From Gemmatimonadaceae bacterium (GTDB lineage Bacteria > Gemmatimonadota > Gemmatimonadetes > Gemmatimonadales > Gemmatimonadaceae), in NCBI GenBank assembly GCA_020846935.1, contig JADLCY010000008.1, positions 62,001 to 126,000 of the forward strand: 64,000 nucleotides of DNA, written 5' to 3'. Under the pieces are notes generated by a model that saw only the letters and a program-made list of their open reading frames with translations, was not told the DNA's origin and did no database searches. Positions 51,321 to 58,661 of the stretch are shown in pieces. A program made the translations under genes and the position numbers. Position 1 is the stretch's first letter, and each line of letters opens with the position of its first letter.

Positions 51321-51690
51321 GACGGGTCGGCGTTCGAGCGGCCGAATTGCCGCACGGCCTGTCTACGACCGTACTGGCGTGGCGGATTGCCCCCGATGCT
51401 CCGACGCCGGACCTCGGCTCACGCGCGCCTGAGGTGGCGTGATCGCCGGCCGGTCCGGCGCTGTCGTGGCTCGCGGCCCCGGTCGTCATGCTCCGACCCC
51501 AGCCGGGTCCACGAGCCAGTCGCCGCCGCTCCGTGGGTTGTGGTATCAGCTGCGGTACCCACGAAGCCTACACTTTCAGTGCTGGGAATCTCTGCTGGAA
51601 ACCACTGAACGAGGGTTACGCATTTTCGGCATGCTCGTGGTCCCGGCCCGCGCGCGACGCGCAGGCCTCCACGGCGGCGCGCTCGGCCGC
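51321..51690. other. Intergenic region without recognised gene
   Basis: About 370 bases between the leftward cupredoxin gene and the leftward TPR gene. Frames are Arg/Ser/Pro-rich and lack domain features. The promoter of the cupredoxin operon should be in the first 150 bases (about 51321-51470), but no confident hexamers are seen. Confidence 0.4.
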
Positions 51691-52518
51691 TCAGCGAGGC
51701 CGCAGGCGACGCAGCTCGATCTCGGACATGATGAATGCAAACCCCGGCCAGCCTCCGGAACGCACCGCGGCCTCGAAATGGCCAAGCGCGCGCGCCGTGT
51801 CTCCCTGCACGACGTACCAGTTCCCCAGGCCGTAGTTGAGCGTGGCGATCTGCACGTCGGCGGTATCGGAAGACGTGATCACCCGCTCGGGCGTCAGCTC
51901 ACCACGGTACAGTCGCAGGCGCGCCACGTATGCGTTGTTGGCCGGCAACGAATCCGGCCGCTGCGCAAGCATCGCCGCCGCCTCGCTGCGCCGACCAGCC
52001 CGCATGAGCGCCATCCATCGCCAGTCGGTGGAACCCGCGAGTTCGCCGGCGTCGGGATAGTGCCGCTGTGCCCGACGGAACAGCTCGGCCGCTGCAGCAA
52101 AGTCGCTCTGGGCAAACCGCACGATGCCCAGGTGGTAGAGTGCGCCGTAGTTTATGCTGTCGAGTTGCAGCGCCCGGCCGAGGTCGGCCTGCGCACGATC
52201 GAGCTCGCGCACCGACAGGTACCGATGCCCGCGCCAGCGATACAGCATCGGGTGATCGGGGGCGACCTCGATTCCGCGCGTGAACGTGGCGATCGCCTCA
52301 CGGAACTGCCGCGCCCCGGACTCGGCGACCCCCAGTTCGATGAACCGCTGCACATTGCGCGGCTCGCGGGCGAGCGCTTCGCGCGCGCGGGCAATCGGGC
52401 CGCTGTCGGCTTGGGCCTTGTAGGCCACGCCAGCGGGCGAGGTGTACTGCACGGTTTGCGCGCCTGCCTGCCCCGCTACCATTGCGGCCATCGCCAGCAG
52501 CAGTCGTCCTCGCCTCAT
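51691..52518 (-). CDS. TPR-repeat protein, exported
   Basis: A 275-residue exported protein with signal peptide MRRGRLLLAMAAMVAGQAGA. TPR units include NVQRFIELGVAESGARQFRE, AIATFTRGIEVAPDHPMLYR, LDRAQADLGRALQLDSINYG, ALYHLGIVRFAQSDFAAAAE and LFRRAQRHYPDAGELAGSTD, with W-x-x-L/Y-G-x-Y/A-P signatures. TPR proteins scaffold other proteins. The ATG at 52518 is selected because the upstream frame is not protein-like. It lies 67 bases after the M2-like peptidase gene in the same direction. Confidence 0.83.
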   Translation of the reverse strand: MRRGRLLLAMAAMVAGQAGAQTVQYTSPAGVAYKAQADSGPIARAREALAREPRNVQRFIELGVAESGARQFREAIATFTRGIEVAPDHPMLYRWRGHRYLSVRELDRAQADLGRALQLDSINYGALYHLGIVRFAQSDFAAAAELFRRAQRHYPDAGELAGSTDWRWMALMRAGRRSEAAAMLAQRPDSLPANNAYVARLRLYRGELTPERVITSSDTADVQIATLNYGLGNWYVVQGDTARALGHFEAAVRSGGWPGFAFIMSEIELRRLRPR

Positions 52519-52585
52519 ATTGAGACCCCGCTCTGATGAAGGCGCCGAGCTTCGCACCACGAGGCCTCTGGCGCCAGCCTGAATC

Positions 52586-54316
52586 TCAACGTCCGATGCG
52601 GGCGAGGTCGCTTCGGAGGGCAGCGACGCCCGGTGGCCGCCCAAGGAAGCCCTCGAGTACGTCACGCGATCGGCGACTGCGGCCAAAGCGGTAGAGGTGA
52701 CCCGCGAGCCATGGGTAGAGCTTCGGCGCCCCGGCCATGAATCCGCCGCGCTGCTCACGCACGCGCTCGCGCACGTCGGCGGCAACGATGGCACCCAGGG
52801 CGTAGTTCACCATGTAGCCAGGGCTCTCGACCAGTTGACCACGCAGGGCCCACCACGACCACTCCGTGTGCGGCGCAATCTGCAGGTAGCGTCCGGTGAT
52901 GTCGGCCCACACGGCGTTGGGATCGCGACCGGGGTCGCGGTGCATGCGCAGTTCGAACAGGGCCCACGCCACGTCCATCATCACGCCGGCGTACTTCTCG
53001 CGCAGTGACTCACCGGTCGACGCCGAGTCGCCGAGAAATTTCACTTGCCACGCGGGCTCGTATGCCTCGAGGGCCGGGACGTCGGCAAGCGCCTCGGTGA
53101 ACGGATCGCTGTCCGGCCAGTCGGCAAACGCGGGCCGCGTCGCCACCGCCGCGATGTGGACGGCGTGCCCGGTCTCGTGCAGCAGTTCCACCAGGTTGCC
53201 GAATCCGCCCTCGCGATAGGTGGCAAACACGCGAGGGTCGGCGCCACGCGGTCCGTCACGACCCTCGCGGGGCAGCCCACCAAACTGCGTGAACGCGACC
53301 GCGGGCTTGCCCGCGCGCGGTGCAAGGTCGAAGACAATGCCCAGCGCCCGCGGTGAGGCACCAAACGAGGCGTAGTAGGCTTCGTTGACGCGCTCCAGTT
53401 CACCGAGCGGCAGGCGCGCGAGGAGTCGGCGGCTGGCGGCGCCGTGAACGAACCACCAGTCCCACGGCTCGACCATTCGCTCGGGTTGTCGGTCGCGCCA
53501 CGCGTCGAGGAGTTCGGTGAGCAGCGCCTCGACCCGACCGGGTTCGAAGCCGAGCGACGTCGCGGCCCCGTCCACCGGAGACTCGTCGAGGCGCCAGCGT
53601 TCGGCGCTCATCGCGATCAGGCGACGCCACCGTTGCCCGGGAGTATTCGTGCCGTTCGCGCTCTCCCAAACCGGCCGCAGCGCGAGAAATGCCTCCCTTC
53701 GCCGCACGGCCGAGGTGTCGTTCGCAAGGCGGGCGAGGACCGTGAGCCGATCCAGGGTATCGCCCCGCACGACCACGTTCGATTGCGCCTGCCGATAGCA
53801 CGCACCAATACTCGCGCTGAGCGCGTCGAGCGTGGTGGCTCCGGCGTCGGTCGCGGCACAGGGCACGGACGACCCCGTCTCGATGGACGCCCCCAACTGG
53901 CGGTGCATCGCCTCCCAGGCGCGGCGGTCCACGGGGCCAAGGCGATTGGCGTCGATGGCCTCGAGTCGCTCGAGGGCGCGCTCGCGCAGGGCGCCATAGC
54001 TCACGCGCAGCGCTTCGAGCGGTACGCCGTTGGCGGCACGTCCGGTTCCGCTCGCCTGGGTGACCTCCGCCTTGAAGTACAGGTCGCGGGCATCGGCGTA
54101 GAGTCGTTCAGCCTCGGCAAAGCGTTGCGCCAGCGAGGCTTCGCTGGGCGGGGCGATGTACTGGACGCACCCCGTCAGCACGATCAGTGCGCCAGCCGTG
54201 AGTCGACGGCCGGACAGATTCAGGGGACGAAGTCGCTCGCAGTGGCTCGAAATGCGCCGGTCCTCGAAACGCTTGACGGCGGTCGGGGATTCGCCCGACT
54301 CATCCTTATGAAGCAC
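52586..54316 (-). CDS. M2/M3-like zinc metallopeptidase lipoprotein
   Basis: A protein of about 576 residues with the zinc motif VELLHETGHAVHIAAV (HExxH) and a third Glu in ALADVPALEAYEPAWQV, like the angiotensin-converting-enzyme (M2) and related families. A lipobox TAGALIVLTGCVQY lies about 50 residues from the chosen start. The N-terminal half is helical (YADARDLYFKAEVTQASG). The 5' end is uncertain: GTG at 54316 and ATG at 54347-54349 both overlap the divergent acyl-CoA dehydrogenase gene, while no standard start lies closer to the lipobox. A CTG near the lipobox is possible. Confidence 0.78.
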   Translation of the reverse strand: MLHKDESGESPTAVKRFEDRRISSHCERLRPLNLSGRRLTAGALIVLTGCVQYIAPPSEASLAQRFAEAERLYADARDLYFKAEVTQASGTGRAANGVPLEALRVSYGALRERALERLEAIDANRLGPVDRRAWEAMHRQLGASIETGSSVPCAATDAGATTLDALSASIGACYRQAQSNVVVRGDTLDRLTVLARLANDTSAVRRREAFLALRPVWESANGTNTPGQRWRRLIAMSAERWRLDESPVDGAATSLGFEPGRVEALLTELLDAWRDRQPERMVEPWDWWFVHGAASRRLLARLPLGELERVNEAYYASFGASPRALGIVFDLAPRAGKPAVAFTQFGGLPREGRDGPRGADPRVFATYREGGFGNLVELLHETGHAVHIAAVATRPAFADWPDSDPFTEALADVPALEAYEPAWQVKFLGDSASTGESLREKYAGVMMDVAWALFELRMHRDPGRDPNAVWADITGRYLQIAPHTEWSWWALRGQLVESPGYMVNYALGAIVAADVRERVREQRGGFMAGAPKLYPWLAGHLYRFGRSRRSRDVLEGFLGRPPGVAALRSDLARIGR

Positions 54317-56188
54317 GCGGTAGTTTCCGAACGAACCCTTCGCGTGCATGAATACAACGCGCCGGATGCCGTTCCACCCTACGAGGTGCCACTCGTGCCC
54401 ACCTATCGCGCTCCAGTCGACGACTACCGCTTCCTCCTCACCGAGGTCTTCGATACCGCACGGCTGACGCGGTACCCCGGCTATGAGGAGGTCACGCCTG
54501 ACCTGCTCGTCTCCGTGGTGCAGGAGGCCGGCGTGCTCTGCGAATCGCTGCTTGCGCCGCTCAACATGCGCGGCGACGCTGAGGGCTGTACCTGGGAGAA
54601 CGGGGTGGTGCGCACACCGCAGGGGTTCGGCGAAGCATTCCGGCAGTACGGAGGTGGAGGGTGGATCGGCCTGTCCTGCGACCCGGCCTTTGGCGGTCAG
54701 GGCTTGCCCGTGTTTCTGCGCTATGTCGTTGATGAGATGGTGTGCGGCGCCAACCTGTCGCTGGCAATGTACCCCGGCCTCACGCAGGGCGCGTTCGAGA
54801 CGATCCACCGCCACGCGTCCGAGGAACTAAAGGCAAGGTACCTCCCGAAGATGGCGACCGGCGAGTGGACGGCGACGATGTGCCTGACCGAGGCCCACGC
54901 CGGCACCGATCTCGGGATGATCCGCACGCGCGCCGAGCCAATGGATGACGGCAGTGCGCACATCAGTGGTACCAAGATCTTCATCACGGCGGGAGAGCAC
55001 GACCTTTCGGAGAACATCGTGCACCTCGTGCTCGCGCGCCTACCGGACGCGCCGGCGGGCTCGCGGGGCATCTCGATGTTTCTCGTGCCAAAGCGGCTCC
55101 CGCATGCAGATGGGACACTGGGCGCACCGAACGGCGTGACCTGCGGCTCCATCGAACACAAGATGGGCATCAGAGGCTCGGCGACGTGCGTGATGAACTT
55201 TGATGGCGCCAAGGGCTGGCTGGTCGGCGAGCCGCACAAGGGCCTCAAGGCCATGTTCACGATGATGAACGGCGCTCGGCTCGGCGTGGGACTGCAGGGC
55301 CTCGGCCTCGCCGACGCCAGCTATCACGGTGCGGTGGCGTATGCGCGCGAGCGCCTGCAGGGACGATCGCTGTCCGGCGTGAAGAACCCATCCGGACCGG
55401 CCGACCCGATCATCGAACACGCCGACATCCGGCGCGGGCTGCTCTTCATGCGCGCATTCATCGAGGGGGCGCGCGCGCTCTCGGTGTTCTGCTCCCTGCA
55501 TCTCGATGAGGAGGAGCGCAACCCCGACGCGGCCTCGCGCGAAGCGGCCGCTGATGTGGTCGCGCTGCTCACACCGGTCATCAAGGCGTTCTTCACCGAC
55601 CTCGGCTTTGAGTGCACAAACATCGGGCTGCAGACGCTGGGTGGGCACGGCTACATCCGTGAGTCCGGCATGGAGCAGTTCGTGCGCGACGCGCGGATCG
55701 GCATGATCTACGAGGGGACGAACCACGTGCAGGCTCTGGACCTGGTGGGCCGAAAGCTCCCCGAGGGCGGCGGGCGGTTGCTGCAGCGGTACGCGAAGAT
55801 CGTTGGCGATGAGATCGAACAGGCGCGGTCGGTTCCGGAGGTTGCGGAGTTCGCCGCAACGCTGGGCGGCGCGGCCAAACAGCTGCAGGAGGTCACGATG
55901 ACGCTCGGGATGCGCGCCATGCAGAACGGTGATGAGGCCGGCGCCGGCGCGAGCGAATATCTGCGGATCTTCGGGTTGGTTGCGCTGGGGCACATGTGGC
56001 TGCGGGCGGCACGCGTGGCGGTGCAGCGCAAAGCGGCAGGCGGCGCGTTTGACGCGAGCTTCTATGACACCAAACTCGCACTGGCGCGCTATTACTTTGC
56101 GCGCATGATGCCGGCGTGCATGTCGCTCGCCGCCAGCGTGAAGGCGGGCGCGGGCCCGATCCTCGACTTTCCGAAGGACCGCTTCTAG
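54308..56188 (+). CDS. Acyl-CoA dehydrogenase
   Basis: A 626-residue FAD enzyme for the first step of fatty-acid beta-oxidation. The ACAD core has LSCDPAFGGQGLPVFLRYVV, TMCLTEAHAGTDLGMIRTRA, IFITAGEHDLSENIVHLVLA and TLGGHGYIRESGMEQFVRDA. The QTLGGHGYIRE segment and EGTNHVQALDLVGRKL mark the C-terminal helical domain; a further C-terminal domain (about 470-626) is typical of long-chain or FadE12-like members. Glu in IGMIYEGTN is the likely catalytic base. The ATG at 54308 is used; the open frame further upstream overlaps the M2-like gene. Confidence 0.93.
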   Translation: MKHAVVSERTLRVHEYNAPDAVPPYEVPLVPTYRAPVDDYRFLLTEVFDTARLTRYPGYEEVTPDLLVSVVQEAGVLCESLLAPLNMRGDAEGCTWENGVVRTPQGFGEAFRQYGGGGWIGLSCDPAFGGQGLPVFLRYVVDEMVCGANLSLAMYPGLTQGAFETIHRHASEELKARYLPKMATGEWTATMCLTEAHAGTDLGMIRTRAEPMDDGSAHISGTKIFITAGEHDLSENIVHLVLARLPDAPAGSRGISMFLVPKRLPHADGTLGAPNGVTCGSIEHKMGIRGSATCVMNFDGAKGWLVGEPHKGLKAMFTMMNGARLGVGLQGLGLADASYHGAVAYARERLQGRSLSGVKNPSGPADPIIEHADIRRGLLFMRAFIEGARALSVFCSLHLDEEERNPDAASREAAADVVALLTPVIKAFFTDLGFECTNIGLQTLGGHGYIRESGMEQFVRDARIGMIYEGTNHVQALDLVGRKLPEGGGRLLQRYAKIVGDEIEQARSVPEVAEFAATLGGAAKQLQEVTMTLGMRAMQNGDEAGAGASEYLRIFGLVALGHMWLRAARVAVQRKAAGGAFDASFYDTKLALARYYFARMMPACMSLAASVKAGAGPILDFPKDRF

Positions 56189-56205
56189 TTCGGAGAGGTT
56201 GCGCT

Positions 56206-57123
56206 CTGCGCCGGATCCGCTGGATCGTCCTCGCCGTGCTGCTGCTCGTTGGAGGGTGCAGCGCGTGGCTGGCGCGCGATCCGGTCCCGGGGTTCCTGGC
56301 GCGGCGACAGACGGCGGTGCGCGTGGAGCGCGTCGTGGAACCACCGCAGGGCGAACACGTGAACGAGCACGTCCGGCTCCTGGGTGACAACGGCCTCCGG
56401 GTCGACCTGCAACTGCGGCGGCCGCTGTCGCGCTCGAACGATGGCGCGGTGCGGCGCCCCGTCTTTCTGATCCTCGGGGGCTACGCCACGGGCGATCGTG
56501 CCGCACAGCTCATTCCCGACACGCGCGGCAACATCGTCGGTGCCCTGTCGTACCCGTATGCCGGCGACGTGCGCGTGAAGGGACTGGCCGTGCTGCCGGT
56601 GGTGCCAGCGCTGCGTCGCGCCATCCTCGACACGCCGCCCGCGTTGATGCTGGCCATCGATTACGTGCTCTCGCGACCCGACGTGGACCCGGCGCACGTG
56701 GAGCTGGTGGGCGCCAGTTTCGGCACGCCGTTCGCGACCGTCGTGGGCGCGCTCGACCAACGCGTGACGCGCGTGTGGGCGGTGCATGGTGCGGCGTGGC
56801 CGTACAGGCAGATCGAACACAACCTGCGTGCGCGCATGCGCGCGCCCATGCGCCAGGTCGTCGCGGCGCTGGCTACGTCGTTTGCGTCCGGATGGCAGCT
56901 CGATCCCGCGCACTGGGCGCCGCGCATCGCGCCGCGGCCGTTCGTGATGATCAACGCGCGACAGGACGAGCGCATGCCAGCCGACGCCGTCGCGGCACTG
57001 TACGCGGCCGCCCGCGCACCGAAGGACCAGCTCTGGATCGACGGGCCGCATGTGCAGGGCAACCGGCGAGAGGTGATCGCCGCGCTCGTGGACGCCGTGC
57101 TGCAACGTGCCGCTAAGCATTGA
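56206..57123 (+). CDS. Alpha/beta-hydrolase lipoprotein
   Basis: A protein of about 305 residues. A hydrophobic start, RRIRWIVLAVLLLVGGCS, gives a lipobox (LVGGCS). The hydrolase core has PVFLILGGYATGDRAAQLIP, nucleophile elbow VELVGASFGTPFATVVGALD and late Asp/His segments NARQDERMPADAVA and DGPHVQGNRRE. The only start that fits the lipobox is CTG at 56206, 7 bases after GGAGAGG; a far upstream ATG (56116) lies inside the previous gene. It is likely an exported esterase- or peptidase-like enzyme. Overlaps the DinB gene end by 11 bases. Confidence 0.72.
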   Translation: MRRIRWIVLAVLLLVGGCSAWLARDPVPGFLARRQTAVRVERVVEPPQGEHVNEHVRLLGDNGLRVDLQLRRPLSRSNDGAVRRPVFLILGGYATGDRAAQLIPDTRGNIVGALSYPYAGDVRVKGLAVLPVVPALRRAILDTPPALMLAIDYVLSRPDVDPAHVELVGASFGTPFATVVGALDQRVTRVWAVHGAAWPYRQIEHNLRARMRAPMRQVVAALATSFASGWQLDPAHWAPRIAPRPFVMINARQDERMPADAVAALYAAARAPKDQLWIDGPHVQGNRREVIAALVDAVLQRAAKH

Positions 57124-57733
57124 GTGGAGTGGCGTCGCTGAAGTACTCGCCGCGCCGGCGGGCGACCACAAGGACGTGGTGCTGGTTGTGGTACAGCGTG
57201 AACAGCAGCATCTCGCGTACCGTGAGCCGCCCGAGCAGCGGGTGGGGGAGCCGCACACTGTCCACCTGGCGACGGGTCCAGCGCATCGTGCGCGCGGCGA
57301 GGGCGTGCACCTCGGCGTGGTGGCGCGCCAGCAGCTCCCGACGGTAGTGCGCCGGATCGCCGACCACCGACCGGGGAGCCGGTGCAAAGCGCCCGGCCTG
57401 TCCGCCCGCCTGCAGGCGAGCGTGGTACATGGAGACGAGCTGGTCGTACGGACGTGAGACCACACGGGACCAGCCAAACACCACGCGCAGGATGAGCCTG
57501 GGCACGCGCATGCCCTGCGAGACGGCGCGCACGGTCCCGGTGAGGTGCCGCACGTGATCGGCCGGCGACCACGCGACCCCGAAGGGGGCGACGAACTCCT
57601 CGTCAGGCATCGCGTTCCAGTACAGCTCGCTGTTCGCGCACACGCGGCGCAGGCCATGCGCGATCTCGGCGCGGTGATACGCGGAGACCGACGGCGGGAC
57701 GAGGTGCGCAAGCGAGCTGTGCGTTGCCGACAT
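57113..57733 (-). CDS. DinB family protein
   Basis: A 206-residue DinB-like four-helix protein. The first helix starts SVSAYHRAEIAHGLRRVCAN and the metal-ligand motifs are WSPADHVRHLTGTVRAVSQG (Asp-His-x-x-His) and LFTLYHNQHHVLVVARRRG (His-x-x-His). DinB members include thiol-dependent transferases for mycothiol and bacillithiol; in this group the function is often unknown. Convergent with the alpha/beta-hydrolase gene. Starts at ATG 57733. Confidence 0.85.
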   Translation of the reverse strand: MSATHSSLAHLVPPSVSAYHRAEIAHGLRRVCANSELYWNAMPDEEFVAPFGVAWSPADHVRHLTGTVRAVSQGMRVPRLILRVVFGWSRVVSRPYDQLVSMYHARLQAGGQAGRFAPAPRSVVGDPAHYRRELLARHHAEVHALAARTMRWTRRQVDSVRLPHPLLGRLTVREMLLFTLYHNQHHVLVVARRRGEYFSDATPLNA

Positions 57734-57880
57734 TCCGGAGGTGTTGTCGCTTCGGGTTCGATCAGCGGCTCGCCAACCTCGGGGGCTCGATGCGAGGACG
57801 CAAGGGCCGCTCTGTCCGTTTGCCGCGAGCCGGACTCGGCGCCGGCATTGAGGTTCTGCCGACGTCGAGCCCGACGCGCG

Positions 57881-58183
57881 TCACGTCTCGTCTTCGATCT
57901 CGAGCGCCGCGAGATGTGCTCGCTGACGCGCCCGCTGACGCGGTGTGGAGTCGTACAAGCCCTGAATCTCCACGGTCTGCAGTCGGATCAGCGACCCCAC
58001 CGAATCGACAAACTCGATCCAGCGCGGGCGCAGCCGGCGCCCGGTGACGTCGGCGATCCACGCACCCACCTCACGGGAGACGCGCAGCGTCCCGAACTCA
58101 CCCCACACCACGACGAACTCGGCCGACGCGCGCCAGGCACGCGTCGGTTCGCGCTCGATCGTTCGCCACATCATCATCATCAT
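57881..58183 (-). CDS. Hypothetical protein with five tandem Met codons
   Basis: A protein of about 100 residues. Five in-frame ATG codons in a row (58169-58183) stand at the probable start, followed by WRTIEREPTRAWRASAEF. The rest, VVVWGEFGTLRVSREVGAWI and RPRWIEFVDSVGSLIRLQTV then EIQGLYDSTPRQRARQRAHL, is helical with a charged tail. No Shine-Dalgarno is clear, and the frame continues upstream for 16 codons. I recognise no family. Confidence 0.6.
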   Translation of the reverse strand: MMMMMWRTIEREPTRAWRASAEFVVVWGEFGTLRVSREVGAWIADVTGRRLRPRWIEFVDSVGSLIRLQTVEIQGLYDSTPRQRARQRAHLAALEIEDET

Positions 58184-58661
58184 CGGGATCACCGCTGGTT
58201 CCCTGGTATTGAAAACACCACGCCCCGCCACGAATCGCTTCGCGGCGGGGCGGTCGCTGAACGACGCGGTCTTGCGTCGCCCTATCCGATTCCCTCATCG
58301 CGACGCCGTCCTCGGCATCGGTCGCTCACGTCGACGGCCATGCCGAACGACGCACGCCCAGGGCGCGCGTCGAGGTGCATGTACGTCGATGGGCAGGTGG
58401 TCGACATCAGAACGTGATCGAGGGAGAGTGACGGGAATGCACCCGTGGTACCAGGGAGACCCCGACCTCGGCAGAGCCGTCACACTCGCGGGTGAGCGGA
58501 TCGTTGTCGGGCTCGACGTGGTTGTCCGGGCCCGCCATCATTCGCCATGCCGATGCGACCGCCGTCTCCGCGTGTCGAACCCTCACTGACGGACGCCACG
58601 CGGCCACGGCCACGGGACACAAGGCCGCGGCCCGGCACATGACTCGCAGCGACTCCCGGCC
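58184..58661. other. Intergenic region with a GC-rich hairpin
   Basis: About 480 bases between the leftward small gene and the rightward DUF5916 gene. At 58221-58252 a hairpin CGCCCCGCC-A-CGAA / TTCG-C-GGCGGGGCG (9 plus 4 base pairs around one mismatch) is seen. On the leftward strand it is followed by TGGTGTTTTC, so it resembles a terminator for a leftward transcript, but no leftward gene to its right is recognised. The remainder holds no protein-like frame. Confidence 0.5.

Noticed and set aside
58221-58252. End of an insertion sequence
   Set aside because: It is a single hairpin, with no transposase and no second terminal repeat.
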